Shown in pieces: positions 33,233 to 42,793 of a DNA stretch of 64,000 nt (positions are counted from its first letter, which is position 1; each line of letters begins with the position of its first letter). Source of the DNA: UBA974 sp002292405 (GTDB taxonomy: Bacteria > Bacteroidota > Bacteroidia > Flavobacteriales_D > Sanyastnellaceae); the NCBI GenBank assembly GCA_943842425.1, contig CALTBR010000002.1:62001-126000 (forward strand), in the 5' to 3' direction. The translations under genes and the position numbers were made by a program. The notes below the pieces were generated by a model. It was given only the letters and a program-made list of their open reading frames with translations. It was not told the DNA's origin and made no database searches.

Positions 33233-34516
33233 TTATCTTTTGCTAGCTATCCGTTCTAACCTGAATGTCACCCCCCTCCCATAGGTGTTGTTCGAAACTT
33301 CTTTGTTAAAGAATAGCCCCAATGGGGATTCAATTTGAACTACCAATATCCTCCTATTGCTATATCTCAATTTGGCCCAAACGGAAGACCTCCAACCTCC
33401 CCATCCTCCATAAAGCCCCTCCACACCCAAAGCAATTCTGTCCGAAGGTATCCATCCTATACCTGCAGAATAAAGCAGCTCTGGCATCCACCCTCCACTT
33501 TTCACTGACATCTTAAACATAAATTTCTCAGATGGTTCGTAAACAAATTCTGCAGACAGACTTGAAGGAAGAAGAGTCATCCTTTTTACAGAGCTCCCTG
33601 TAAGTAAAAGTGAATCTGGAGCTAAATCTCCATTAGAGATAGATTCTATCGTCAGACTGTCACCATATAGCGGTAAACCTGTAGTCGAAAAACCTTCTTG
33701 AAACCACGCCACACTGGACCCTTCATTCTCAAATAACAGGCCTACATCCTTGAAGTTAATTTCAAACCTAATTGGCAACGTCTCTGAAGCCAAAGGCATA
33801 GTTCCTGAAATCCCAATTCCGTACGATGGAAGAAACCCAATCGAAGGGTTGCCACTATCAGTTGAATCTATATTCGCATGAAGCCTACCCTCTGTTTGCA
33901 AATACGAAGCAAGAGAATCAGCATCCTCGGACAGCCACAAATAACCATAAGGTATACTCCACTCAACACCTACAAGCCTCTGAACTACATACACTTCAAG
34001 TCTTTGCTTAGTTTTCGAACTCTCCAGTCCTAACCCAAATCTATTAAACACTCCTGCCCTTACTCCTGTTCCACTAAACACATCCACCCTACCGGTGTGC
34101 CCCCCATTCCCATACCACAAAAGTTCGAACATGTCAGACGTCCATCTGACATCATAAAGGGCCTCAGAACCCATAGATCCACAAAGCGCTAAGTCACTTC
34201 CTTTAAACGGCTTTGAAGTCCAAACTTTTTCCCAACCCATACTTCCCCCCACATATCCAAATCCTCCCGTGTGGGATTCTAAAATTGGATCTAATATATC
34301 ATGACCTATAAATCCACCATTCGCTAAATTATTCGCAAATCCCGTCGTAATAACATTGCCACTTTGAGTGGCCCAAAAACTAAGTGATGCACCTCCATTA
34401 TCACGGTTCATCTCCGTGCTATCTGGATTAGCCACTACAGTTAAAACATTTGCGCTCGATGCTACAGAGCATAGCGCAAGAAAAGTTGTAGAAAAAAACA
34501 ATCTATACTCCAGCAT
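33233..34516 (-). CDS. Predicted outer-membrane barrel protein
   Basis: A 427-residue exported protein with signal peptide (1-22). The mature sequence consists of amphipathic beta strands (WELLWYGNGGHTG-type, GVRAGVFNRFGLGLESSK, RSSVWAKLRYSNRRILVVQI) ending in a strand (GRGVTFRLERIASKR). It resembles Bacteroidota DUF5723-like or PorV-like outer-membrane barrels but I cannot assign it firmly. It lies 2 bases from the lipoprotein gene upstream and immediately before kdsA, so the pair may form an envelope unit. Confidence 0.68.
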   Translation of the reverse strand: MLEYRLFFSTTFLALCSVASSANVLTVVANPDSTEMNRDNGGASLSFWATQSGNVITTGFANNLANGGFIGHDILDPILESHTGGFGYVGGSMGWEKVWTSKPFKGSDLALCGSMGSEALYDVRWTSDMFELLWYGNGGHTGRVDVFSGTGVRAGVFNRFGLGLESSKTKQRLEVYVVQRLVGVEWSIPYGYLWLSEDADSLASYLQTEGRLHANIDSTDSGNPSIGFLPSYGIGISGTMPLASETLPIRFEINFKDVGLLFENEGSSVAWFQEGFSTTGLPLYGDSLTIESISNGDLAPDSLLLTGSSVKRMTLLPSSLSAEFVYEPSEKFMFKMSVKSGGWMPELLYSAGIGWIPSDRIALGVEGLYGGWGGWRSSVWAKLRYSNRRILVVQIESPLGLFFNKEVSNNTYGRGVTFRLERIASKR

Positions 34517-34518
34517 GA

Positions 34519-36072
34519 TTAATCTACTTCTAATAGTTGTGTTCCTTCTATTCGAATTTGTACTCGAACATTCTCGTACCCTGTAAATGTGACTGCACCA
34601 TCTGTACTTGCTGTCAAACTAACATATACACTTCCGCCAGGACTTACTGTCTCTTCATTAAGTGGAATAACAAGTAACCCATGTTGACTAACTTCTGGAT
34701 ACGCACTACCTGCATCGATATTCCCACTTATGCTCACTATAGTACCATCTTCGTCATTAACTACGTAATCAATATCGGCGATAACATCTACTGGGAAAGT
34801 ACTCGTGAGATCCACTAACAAACGACCATCGAATTTAGGGAAGTCCATAGGATCTATACTATAGACCTCTTCTAACACCACTCCGTCGAGACCCAGTTTT
34901 AAAGGAATATCTAATTCTAATTCTAACTTAGGGGGATATGTATTGTTGATATAATCATACCCTAAAGAAACATTTCCGAAAGGATTAAGCTCAACACTTC
35001 CAGACATTGCTACATCCTGAGGAAAAGTCTCAATTAAATCGAAAATATTCGAGCCCGTTTCACCTAAATCAAGTTCTAAACTAGTGTGATTAATCAAAGT
35101 TTCATCGATCCAATATGCTCTAGCGATATCATGAACACCAAATAATGATGGATGCTCTAAAAGTTGATCATCCATAGAAATTTCATCGAATTTTAATCTC
35201 AATTCAGCGCCTATATAGTTATCGATAGTCAATTTTGCACTAGCACCTTCTAAATCAAGAACTGGATTGGGAATAGCAATTGTATCTATCAACGTTACCT
35301 CTGATTCAAAAGGAATATTTACTTGCCCGAAATATCCTTTAGCCGTTTCAATTGTAAGGTCAATCAGTTCAATCTCCACTAGCATACTGTCTGTCGTAGT
35401 CAAATAGAAAACTTCAGTATTTGATGTCGATCCCGTGGTCGTGAAAGTTGAGGTCATCACATTCTCACTTAAACCATTTTCTCCAGATAAATTAAAAACA
35501 GATCCAGCTAAATCTATCGTCTCTGTTGCAAAACCGTTAACACCATCTTGAGCAGCAGGCACTTCCAATTCAATACCTGACACTACACCATCAACGGTCA
35601 CACTATTGAGATAATATGCCATATCTAAAATCCCTTCAACAGAACTCTCAACAGATAACCTCATATACCCAGCGCTAAGTGAAAATTCCTTTAAATAAGC
35701 ATCTGAATTTTCCCCGAAACTTGAAAATATAATCTCATCTGTTTCATTTACAAATAAATCCCCCAATGGTACTGGGACATCCGAAGGTAAATTTCCTTCC
35801 ATAGACATATTTTCTTCAATTAACGTGTCTGGCAATGTGGGTAGATAATCTGCCGAAAATTCCCCGAAAGGAATCTTATACAACATCCTTGCGGGCTCTC
35901 CACCTTCTCCAAACTCAAGCAATGAGTCAGGAATGGAAGATGACCAAGTAATATTGTCATCCACCAATGGAAGAAAAATTTCTGTATTCCAACTCAAGGG
36001 TTCCCTGTCTTCACAGCTTGCAAATACAGCTGCTACAGACAATAGAACGAAAGACAACTTTATTTTATTCAT
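34519..36072 (-). CDS. Predicted large lipoprotein, all-beta
   Basis: A 517-residue protein from ATG 36072 (a TTG two codons upstream is less likely). The signal peptide ends in a lipobox, AAVFASC, so it is lipid-anchored. The rest is beta-rich, with repeated leucine-aspartate segments (LELDLGETGSNIFDLI, LELELDIPLKLGLDG). No family is recognised. The start overlaps the stop of the DapF-DUF4105 gene by 8 bases and the stop is 2 bases from the next start, so expression is coupled to both. An outer-membrane role with the neighbouring barrel protein is a reasonable guess. Confidence 0.7.
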   Translation of the reverse strand: MNKIKLSFVLLSVAAVFASCEDREPLSWNTEIFLPLVDDNITWSSSIPDSLLEFGEGGEPARMLYKIPFGEFSADYLPTLPDTLIEENMSMEGNLPSDVPVPLGDLFVNETDEIIFSSFGENSDAYLKEFSLSAGYMRLSVESSVEGILDMAYYLNSVTVDGVVSGIELEVPAAQDGVNGFATETIDLAGSVFNLSGENGLSENVMTSTFTTTGSTSNTEVFYLTTTDSMLVEIELIDLTIETAKGYFGQVNIPFESEVTLIDTIAIPNPVLDLEGASAKLTIDNYIGAELRLKFDEISMDDQLLEHPSLFGVHDIARAYWIDETLINHTSLELDLGETGSNIFDLIETFPQDVAMSGSVELNPFGNVSLGYDYINNTYPPKLELELDIPLKLGLDGVVLEEVYSIDPMDFPKFDGRLLVDLTSTFPVDVIADIDYVVNDEDGTIVSISGNIDAGSAYPEVSQHGLLVIPLNEETVSPGGSVYVSLTASTDGAVTFTGYENVRVQIRIEGTQLLEVD

Positions 36073-38035
36073 CTCCAACTAAGTTTAAATCTTTCCTAAA
36101 TGGTAAAACAGTCAAAAATACGGATACAGCGGCGCATCTCAAAGCTAGAGTTGACAATTGAAATTCGAATACACTCAAAATAAGATATGAAATGCATATC
36201 AACGCCGCAATCTTGCCTGCTTTCCTCTTAAACCTAAACGAAATAGGAATAAAGTACACTAAAGCAGGAAGAGTCCACAATAGATTAATGTTTGCCCAAG
36301 TATCTGTGTGATCTGTCAACGTCCACATTAATAGTAAAAGTCCTCCCAGTAAAGACGATACAATAGCAACCACCCCTCTTAGTTTAGAACTAAACCAGCA
36401 ATTCTCGCGATTTCTAAAGGTTACAATCATCATCAAGCAGGTGATGAACACCATTAAAATAGCAGGAACGTCCAAAGCGAATTCTGGCAACCAAGTTCCA
36501 TCATCAAAGACAACAAAATGTTCATTATTTTCCTTTAGTAAAGCCACACCATCAACTGTCATGTAACTTAAAGCTATAGACAGTTCATCTGGTATAAATG
36601 CATCACCGCATGGAGGCATAATTTTATCAGATTTGGGCCCTAAAATGAAATCTATTCCGAAAGCTATCCAGGGTGAGCCCGATATATATGGCTGCAATCC
36701 ATCTCTGAAAGTTTTACCACTTTGTTTGCAATTTGTCTCAAAAGCCTCACCTAACGACTCTTGAAAAAGTGTGATCATCCTGGTCGAACAGTTGTCTCTG
36801 AAGAATTCATAACTGTACACTGCGTTCTCTTCTTGCAGATTCCAGGATAAATACTCAGCCACCTGCCGAATGTGGGCTGGAGTAAGATTTAGAATTTGCT
36901 CTTTTACTCCTCTTCCCTGATCCATATAATCTCTTTGAAATTGATAGAACGGTAATGCGGAGAGATGATAATCTAATCTTCCTATCATAAAGTTGTAATA
37001 GAAATCCTCGCTGTAGGAGAATGTGCCGTAGTTGAATACCCAATCAACGATAGGCACTTCAACTGGGTCGTAAATTCTAACTGCAGTATGGCCGAAAATA
37101 GAGTAAGCATCTTCGCCTGGTGAGGAGGTTAAAATGCTGATTTCTGTTGAGTCACTCAAGTTGTCGTACCAATTGGCATGTACATCTAAAGGCAGACAAA
37201 ACCACAATAAAAATATGCTCAATAAACTAGTTATGCCTCTAGACAATTCACTTGCTGCTCCTGAAAGCCAAACATTATCATACCCACCTTCACCATCTTC
37301 ATTAAACTCCACAAAAAGCTTACCTCCAGGCATATGAACTGTCCTCTTAGGCTTACCTCCATGAATCGAATAGTCAATTATTGAGGCTGCTACAGCGCCA
37401 GTGCCGCAGGCTTTCGTCTCCGCCTCTACTCCTCTCTCATAAGTCCTAAGAGCCAAACCTTCAGATACTGTGCAAAGAGCGCTTACGTTAACTCCACCTA
37501 ACGAAGAATAATCCTCGCTATACCTGATTTTACTACCAAAAACATCAATATCAATCTCGCTCAATTCGTTAAAATCTTTCACTAAATGAATGTGATGTGG
37601 CGAACCCGTGTCAAGGAAGAAGTCCCCTGAATTGAATCGTTTTGGAGCTCTAACTGGTCTAAATTCTACACTAGGCACATCATACTCATCGTTGTGCCTT
37701 ACCTGATGTAGGCCATCACAAGCTTCAAAAACGGCGCTCTCTCCAACTAACCCCTCACGGCTAGCATAAAGGAAAGACGCCCTAGTTCCATTTCCACAAA
37801 AAGAACGTGTACCGTCTGAATTCCTGTAATCACATTTGAGATCCGCCTCCTCAATAGAGGATTCGTACAAAAAGATGATTCCATCACAGTTTTGCTGAAA
37901 ACAAATCTTTTCTATAACTTTATCTTCAAGAGTCGTTAAATCAAGGATTCCAGCGTACTTAAATCCATTTACAATGACAAAGGTATTCCCAGTTCCTTCC
38001 CACTTTTGAAATTCTATTTTCAAGTCATCAGCCAT
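36065..38035 (-). CDS. dapF: Diaminopimelate epimerase fused to a DUF4105 membrane protein
   Basis: A 656-residue fusion from ATG 38035. Residues about 1-265 are DapF, which interconverts LL- and meso-diaminopimelate for lysine and peptidoglycan; both active-site cysteines are present (FCGNGTR and KACGTG). Without a stop, the frame runs into a former signal peptide (SLLSIFLLWFCLPLDVHA, about 275-292) and a periplasmic DUF4105 domain (GEDAYSIFGHTAVRIYD, FFRDNCSTRM), then about five C-terminal helices. DapF would thus be tied to the inner membrane on the cytoplasmic side. A start 36 codons further upstream was rejected because it overlaps the divergent E1 gene start. Confidence 0.85.
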   Translation of the reverse strand: MADDLKIEFQKWEGTGNTFVIVNGFKYAGILDLTTLEDKVIEKICFQQNCDGIIFLYESSIEEADLKCDYRNSDGTRSFCGNGTRASFLYASREGLVGESAVFEACDGLHQVRHNDEYDVPSVEFRPVRAPKRFNSGDFFLDTGSPHHIHLVKDFNELSEIDIDVFGSKIRYSEDYSSLGGVNVSALCTVSEGLALRTYERGVEAETKACGTGAVAASIIDYSIHGGKPKRTVHMPGGKLFVEFNEDGEGGYDNVWLSGAASELSRGITSLLSIFLLWFCLPLDVHANWYDNLSDSTEISILTSSPGEDAYSIFGHTAVRIYDPVEVPIVDWVFNYGTFSYSEDFYYNFMIGRLDYHLSALPFYQFQRDYMDQGRGVKEQILNLTPAHIRQVAEYLSWNLQEENAVYSYEFFRDNCSTRMITLFQESLGEAFETNCKQSGKTFRDGLQPYISGSPWIAFGIDFILGPKSDKIMPPCGDAFIPDELSIALSYMTVDGVALLKENNEHFVVFDDGTWLPEFALDVPAILMVFITCLMMIVTFRNRENCWFSSKLRGVVAIVSSLLGGLLLLMWTLTDHTDTWANINLLWTLPALVYFIPISFRFKRKAGKIAALICISYLILSVFEFQLSTLALRCAAVSVFLTVLPFRKDLNLVGDE

Positions 38036-38050
38036 GCCTCGAAGGTAACG

Positions 38051-38058
38051 TACCTTTG
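38051..38058 (+). promoter_or_regulatory. Possible Bacteroidota -7 promoter box
   Basis: TACCTTTG matches the Bacteroidota -7 consensus TAnnTTTG exactly and lies six bases before the ATG at 38064. If used, transcription would begin at or next to the start codon and give a leaderless mRNA. No clear TTG -33 element is seen at the right distance, so this is tentative. Confidence 0.3.
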
Positions 38059-38063
38059 CTTTG

Positions 38064-40127
38064 ATGACGCAACACTCTTCAACTTCAATCTCTACAGATA
38101 AACTGATAGCCGCATACCGCACTATGCGTATCGCTAGAAGCATGTCTGATCTGTATGAAGAGCACGCAAAACTGACCTCGAAATACGTTCATGCTTGTTC
38201 TAATGGTCATGAAGCTATTCAAGTCGCGGCGGGTTCCTTACTCAAAAAACAGGATTGGCTTAGTTGCTATTACCGGGATGACAGCATGTTGCTTGCAATG
38301 GGCTTGACGCCAGAGGAGCTTATGCTCCAACTTTTCGCCAAACGAGACGATCCGTTTTCTGGAGGAAGGACGTACTACAGCCACCCGTCACTTAATCGAG
38401 AAGATCTCGCAAAAATACCACACCAAAGTTCAGCTACTGGAATGCAAGCCATACCTGCCGCTGGAGTCGCAATGGGAATTCAGCACCGAGAAAAATTGGG
38501 CCTTGACACACACGAAACAGGCGAAGCTCCTGTTGTAATGTGCTCTATAGGAGATGCTGCGACTACTGAAGGTGAGGTAAGTGAAGCGCTTTATATGTCT
38601 GCACTGAAGAAGTTACCTATTGTCTGGCTTGTACAGGATAACGAATGGGACATCTCAGCACACGCAAGAGAAATACGTTTCGGAGACGCCACAACAATGG
38701 CAGCAGGATTTCCTCCCATAGAGGTACGTCAAGTTGACGGGACAGATTTGCCCGCTTGTATTGCTCTTATGGAAGATGTTTTTGATATGGTACGAAAAGA
38801 ACGTCGGCCGTTCCTTATACACGCCACCGTCCCCCTTTTAGGTCACCACACATCAGGTGTGAGGCGCGAATTCTATCGTGACGACCTAGAAGAAGCTCAA
38901 CAAAAAGATCCACTTCCACGTATTGAGAAGCATCTTCAGGACTCAAATATCCTAGACTCTTCTCAGATTACGCTTCTCAAAGCAGAGATAGACGCTGAAG
39001 TAAACGAAGCCTTTGACAGAGCGCGCAATGCTGAAGAGCCTGTGTTCGAAGATCTATTAGCCCATCGGTTTGCTCCTACAGACATCACTGAGGAAAAAGG
39101 TACTCGTGAACCTGAAGGAGGAGAAGAGACTTTAATGGTTGACTGCGCGCTTCATGCTATGCAGGAAATTATGTCTCAACACCCAGAATCTCTACTTTAC
39201 GGTCAAGATGTGGGAAAACGTTTGGGAGGCGTTTTTCGTGAAGCAGCAAAACTTGGCGATAAATTCGGTGAAGACAGGGTATTTAACACCCCGATACAAG
39301 AGGCGTTCATTGTCGGATCAACTTTAGGGATGTCTTGTACAGGACTCAGACCCATCGTAGAGGTTCAGTTCGCAGACTACCTTTGGCCAGGTCTTAACCA
39401 ACTCTTCTCAGAACTCTCAAAATCCTACTTCCTATCCAATGGTCAATGGCCGGTTCACTCTCTTATACGAGTGCCCATTGGAGCTTATGGTTCAGGAGGA
39501 CCTTACCACAGCTCATCTATAGAGTCTGTGCTTTCAAATATCCGAGGAATAAAAGTAGTTTACCCATCAAACGGAGCAGATCTAAAAGGACTTTTAAAAG
39601 CCGCATTTTACGATCCTAATCCTGTTATCATGCTGGAGCATAAAGGTTTATACTGGTCTAAAGTTTCCGGCACAGAATCTGCCAAGTGCATAGAACCATC
39701 AGAAGATTATGTGATACCTCTAGGATTAGCTAGAATTGTAACGAAAGCTACCGAGGAAACTTCTTGCACTTTAATCACATATGGACGAGGCGTTTATTGG
39801 GCTCTTGAATCTGCAAAACAGTTTCCTGGAGCAGTTGAAATCATCGACCTTAGAACGATTGTCCCTGTGGATTTCGATACTATTTCTGAAAGTGTAAAGC
39901 GAACGAATCGCTGCCTCGTTTTAACAGAGGAACCAGAAAGCAATACTTTCGCCCAAGCTCTTACGGGCAGAATCGCAAAAGAGTGTTTCGAATATTTAGA
40001 TGCTGCACCTGACCTGATTGGTAGCGAGGATCTACCCGCAGTGCCCCTAAATGAAAACATGGAGAAAGCATACCTTCCTAATGTGGGTAAGGTCGCCAAG
40101 CACATAGGCAAACTACTTGATTACTAA
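38064..40127 (+). CDS. Fused E1 alpha/beta subunits of a branched-chain 2-oxoacid dehydrogenase-type complex
   Basis: A 687-residue thiamine-diphosphate enzyme. The N-terminal half is the E1 alpha subunit with the cofactor motif GDAATTEGEVSEAL ... LVQDN (about residues 170-205). The C-terminal half, from about residue 355 (MVDCALHAMQEIMSQHPESL), is the E1 beta transketolase-like subunit, with GQDVGKRLGGVFREA and PIVEVQFADYLWPGLNQL. Fused alpha-beta E1 proteins are frequent in Bacteroidota and feed acyl groups to a lipoyl E2. Branched-chain 2-oxoacids are the most likely substrate, but pyruvate-type activity cannot be excluded. Start ATG 38064; TTG 38061 is an alternative. No E2 or E3 is nearby. 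Confidence 0.9.
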   Translation: MTQHSSTSISTDKLIAAYRTMRIARSMSDLYEEHAKLTSKYVHACSNGHEAIQVAAGSLLKKQDWLSCYYRDDSMLLAMGLTPEELMLQLFAKRDDPFSGGRTYYSHPSLNREDLAKIPHQSSATGMQAIPAAGVAMGIQHREKLGLDTHETGEAPVVMCSIGDAATTEGEVSEALYMSALKKLPIVWLVQDNEWDISAHAREIRFGDATTMAAGFPPIEVRQVDGTDLPACIALMEDVFDMVRKERRPFLIHATVPLLGHHTSGVRREFYRDDLEEAQQKDPLPRIEKHLQDSNILDSSQITLLKAEIDAEVNEAFDRARNAEEPVFEDLLAHRFAPTDITEEKGTREPEGGEETLMVDCALHAMQEIMSQHPESLLYGQDVGKRLGGVFREAAKLGDKFGEDRVFNTPIQEAFIVGSTLGMSCTGLRPIVEVQFADYLWPGLNQLFSELSKSYFLSNGQWPVHSLIRVPIGAYGSGGPYHSSSIESVLSNIRGIKVVYPSNGADLKGLLKAAFYDPNPVIMLEHKGLYWSKVSGTESAKCIEPSEDYVIPLGLARIVTKATEETSCTLITYGRGVYWALESAKQFPGAVEIIDLRTIVPVDFDTISESVKRTNRCLVLTEEPESNTFAQALTGRIAKECFEYLDAAPDLIGSEDLPAVPLNENMEKAYLPNVGKVAKHIGKLLDY

Positions 40128-40132
40128 GTTTT

Positions 40133-40765
40133 ATGAAAACCATTTGCATTTTTATAGCTGTTTGTTTTGCATTAAACCTTTCTGCCCAAACCCCTTCTTA
40201 TTCAATATCCTTCTCCTGCATTCCCTCGCACGAAAATGGATTTGCCCCTTCCGAAGTCGAAGTTATTTCACACTCTGGTTCGTTTAAAATCACTGAACGC
40301 TCTGAAAGTGGAAAAGCTCAATCCTTCCTCCTTTTAGGCGAAGCTATTGGAAGCGTAAATCAATTTACCTTTTTCGGAACGCAGGTCGCTCTAACTGGCC
40401 CCATGCCTAAAGCGTCGGCAGACTCATCTGCAAACTCAGAGCTAGGTCAAGATGCCTTAGAGAAAGAGATTGCTGGAATTCGCTGCATTGCTTGTGGTAA
40501 AAACAACTGGTGTGCTCCTTCATTGGGAGCTGCACCTGCAGGTTGGCCTGGAACAAGTATGCCACTTGAAGCGACCATCAAATACGGTGATATCTCTTAC
40601 TTGGTCGTTGCTTCTTCCGTGACAATACTAACAGATAAGAATTTTAGACGTAGTGGCTCTCACGCCAATACTTTCAACATTGAAAAAGGAAGAACTGTTG
40701 TTGATGCAAAAGGTTTTGTTGAGTTATTTCAACTCTCTCCACCCAACGACCTTATACGTTACTAG
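40133..40765 (+). CDS. Secreted hypothetical protein
   Basis: A 210-residue exported protein with a clear signal peptide (MKTICIFIAVCFALNLSAQ). The mature part is beta-rich and contains a cysteine pair motif CIACGKNNWCAPSLG near the centre (about residues 120-135), flanked by strands such as GDISYLVVASSVTIL. No family is recognised. It starts six bases after the E1 gene stop, so it is probably cotranscribed, but nothing in its sequence links it to dehydrogenase function. Confidence 0.7.
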   Translation: MKTICIFIAVCFALNLSAQTPSYSISFSCIPSHENGFAPSEVEVISHSGSFKITERSESGKAQSFLLLGEAIGSVNQFTFFGTQVALTGPMPKASADSSANSELGQDALEKEIAGIRCIACGKNNWCAPSLGAAPAGWPGTSMPLEATIKYGDISYLVVASSVTILTDKNFRRSGSHANTFNIEKGRTVVDAKGFVELFQLSPPNDLIRY

Positions 40766-40842
40766 AACCTCGTAAATCTTTTTACATTACTTCTTAAAAA
40801 GAATAAACATCATCTTTTCTTAATGTTGTGATAAAGTTAGCG

Positions 40843-41457
40843 TTAAGGTATCCCTAAATATTTATGAGTCTGCGTACTTAAAGACCAAACACGACCTTCT
40901 TCACTGCCTAGAAATTCCGTAATAATACCATGAACTTGTTCTTTTCTATCCCATTCAGGCTGTAGATATAGAAGAGTATCATCTTTTACATTTACCGCCT
41001 GTTCTTTTGCCCACTTAAGGTCGTGCTTATTGACAACTACAACCTTTAATTCATTTGCTTTTAAGTAGCTACCTGGGAGACAAGCTTTGAATTTTTTTGG
41101 CGATAAGGTGATCCAATCAAAATCTCCTGAAATTGGATGTGCTCCAGAAGTTTCAAGATGAATTTTTAATCCCTCGTTTTTAAGAGCCGTAGTTAATGGC
41201 TCCAGGTTGTACATACAAGGCTCTCCCCCTGTCACGACAACCATCGGTAAGCCACTGTTTTTTGCCCCTAAAACGAGTTCGTCGATTTTTATCTGTGGAT
41301 GATCTTCTACCGGCCAACTTTCCTTTACATCACACCATGAGCAGCCCACATCACAACCGGCAAGTCTTATAAAATACGATGGAGAGCCTGTATACTTTCC
41401 CTCTCCTTGCAAAGTGGGAAACACTTCCATTACTGGGTATGTAGTAAGTTCTGTCAT
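40843..41457 (-). CDS. queE: 7-carboxy-7-deazaguanine synthase
   Basis: Radical SAM enzyme of queuosine precursor (preQ0) synthesis, 204 residues. The cluster-binding motif C-x3-C-x2-C is intact in LAGCDVGCSWCDVKESW, and the start MEVFPTLQGEGKYTGSP is the usual QueE N-terminus. GGEPCMYNLEPL is the SAM-binding GGE motif, and WITLSPKKFK also matches the family. It converts carboxy-tetrahydropterin to 7-carboxy-7-deazaguanine. It lies 4 bases after the rimO stop, so probably in the same transcript; other queuosine genes are not in the window. Confidence 0.93.
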   Translation of the reverse strand: MTELTTYPVMEVFPTLQGEGKYTGSPSYFIRLAGCDVGCSWCDVKESWPVEDHPQIKIDELVLGAKNSGLPMVVVTGGEPCMYNLEPLTTALKNEGLKIHLETSGAHPISGDFDWITLSPKKFKACLPGSYLKANELKVVVVNKHDLKWAKEQAVNVKDDTLLYLQPEWDRKEQVHGIITEFLGSEEGRVWSLSTQTHKYLGIP

Positions 41458-41461
41458 AGTA

Positions 41462-42778
41462 TTAACTCACTACCTCTCCATCTAAATCGAAAGAGGTCGC
41501 TCCCGTAATTTTAACCTGAACGAAGTCTCCAATTCTCAAATGAAGATCATCTGATACTGGTATTCTAACTTCATTATCTACATCTGGCGAATCAAATTCA
41601 GTTCTCCCAAGCCAAAATCCACCCTCACAACGGTCAATTAATACCTTAAATTCATTTCCGAGATAGCGGAGATTTAATTCTTCAGATATTCCAGCTTGAA
41701 GATCCATCACTTCCTCAACCCTTTTCTTTTTTAGCTCCTCTGGAACGTCATCTTCTAGTTTATAAGCATGGGTGTTTTCTTCATGCGAATAGGTGAAACA
41801 CCCTAACCTTTCAAACTTCATGCGCCCCACCCAATCTAAAAGATTTGCATGATCTTCATCTGTTTCTCCAGGAAATCCAACTATTAAAGTCGTTCTAATC
41901 GCAATTCCAGGAACTGTTTCTCGAATATCTGCAAGCAATTTTTCTGTTTTCTCCTGGGTAATACCCCTGCGCATCGCCTTCAAAATAGAATCACTTGAGT
42001 GTTGGAGAGGCATATCTAAATAGTTACAGACTTTGTCAGATTCAGCCATTACTTTCAGCACATCCATTGGAAATCCAGATGGGAAAGCATAGTGTAGCCT
42101 GATCCATTCTATTCCTTCTACTTTGTCTAATGAACTTATTAAGTCAGCTAATCGCCTCTTCTTATAAATATCAAGACCGTAGTAGGTTAAATCTTGAGCA
42201 ATCAGAATTAATTCACGTACTCCTTGAGCTGCAAGTGCTTCAGCAGACTTTACAAGATCTTCTATGGGAGTTGAAACGTGCTTACCTCGCATGAGTGGTA
42301 TTGCACAAAAAGCACATGGGCGATCACAACCCTCAGCTATTTTTAGATAGGCATAGTGAGCTGGAGTAGTCAGCAATCTCTCCCCAACTAATTCTTTCTT
42401 ATAATCTGCACGAAGGGTTTTTAAAAGACGCGGAAGGTCACGGGTGCCAAACCAAGCGTCAACCTCAGGGATCCCATCTGCCAACTCGTCTGCGTATCGT
42501 TGAGAGAGACATCCCGTAACATATACTTTTTCAACTGAGCCTTCTTTTTTTGCATCAGCAAAACGCAAAATCATATCTATACTCTCTTGTTTTGCAGACT
42601 CAATAAAACCACATGTGTTTATCACTACTATTCCGAAATCATCTTTACTAGCCTCGTGCTCAACCTCAAAATCATTTGCTTTAAGCTGGGTCATAAGCTG
42701 CTCAGAATCATACATATTCTTTGCGCAACCTAATGTTACAACATTTACTTTTCTTGGATTTGATGACCTAGCTCTCAT
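41462..42778 (-). CDS. rimO: Ribosomal protein S12 methylthiotransferase
   Basis: RimO adds a methylthio group to an aspartate of ribosomal protein S12. The 438 residues contain the N-terminal UPF0004 domain with its cluster cysteines (VTLGCAKNMYDSE, INTCGF, VTGCLSQRY), the radical SAM motif EGCDRPCAFC (about residue 150) and a C-terminal TRAM domain (FKVLIDRCEGGFWLGRTEFD). The IPLMRGKHVSTP segment and the TRAM ending point to RimO rather than MiaB. It lies between ftsY and queE on the minus strand, a common Bacteroidota order. Confidence 0.95.
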   Translation of the reverse strand: MRARSSNPRKVNVVTLGCAKNMYDSEQLMTQLKANDFEVEHEASKDDFGIVVINTCGFIESAKQESIDMILRFADAKKEGSVEKVYVTGCLSQRYADELADGIPEVDAWFGTRDLPRLLKTLRADYKKELVGERLLTTPAHYAYLKIAEGCDRPCAFCAIPLMRGKHVSTPIEDLVKSAEALAAQGVRELILIAQDLTYYGLDIYKKRRLADLISSLDKVEGIEWIRLHYAFPSGFPMDVLKVMAESDKVCNYLDMPLQHSSDSILKAMRRGITQEKTEKLLADIRETVPGIAIRTTLIVGFPGETDEDHANLLDWVGRMKFERLGCFTYSHEENTHAYKLEDDVPEELKKKRVEEVMDLQAGISEELNLRYLGNEFKVLIDRCEGGFWLGRTEFDSPDVDNEVRIPVSDDLHLRIGDFVQVKITGATSFDLDGEVVS

Positions 42779-42793
42779 TTTGAACTTGAATGA

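Noticed and set aside
36065..38143. Longer DapF fusion starting at 38143
   Set aside because: The extra 36 residues do not match DapF and overlap the divergent E1 gene; ATG 38035 (MADDLKIEFQKWEGTGN) is the family start.
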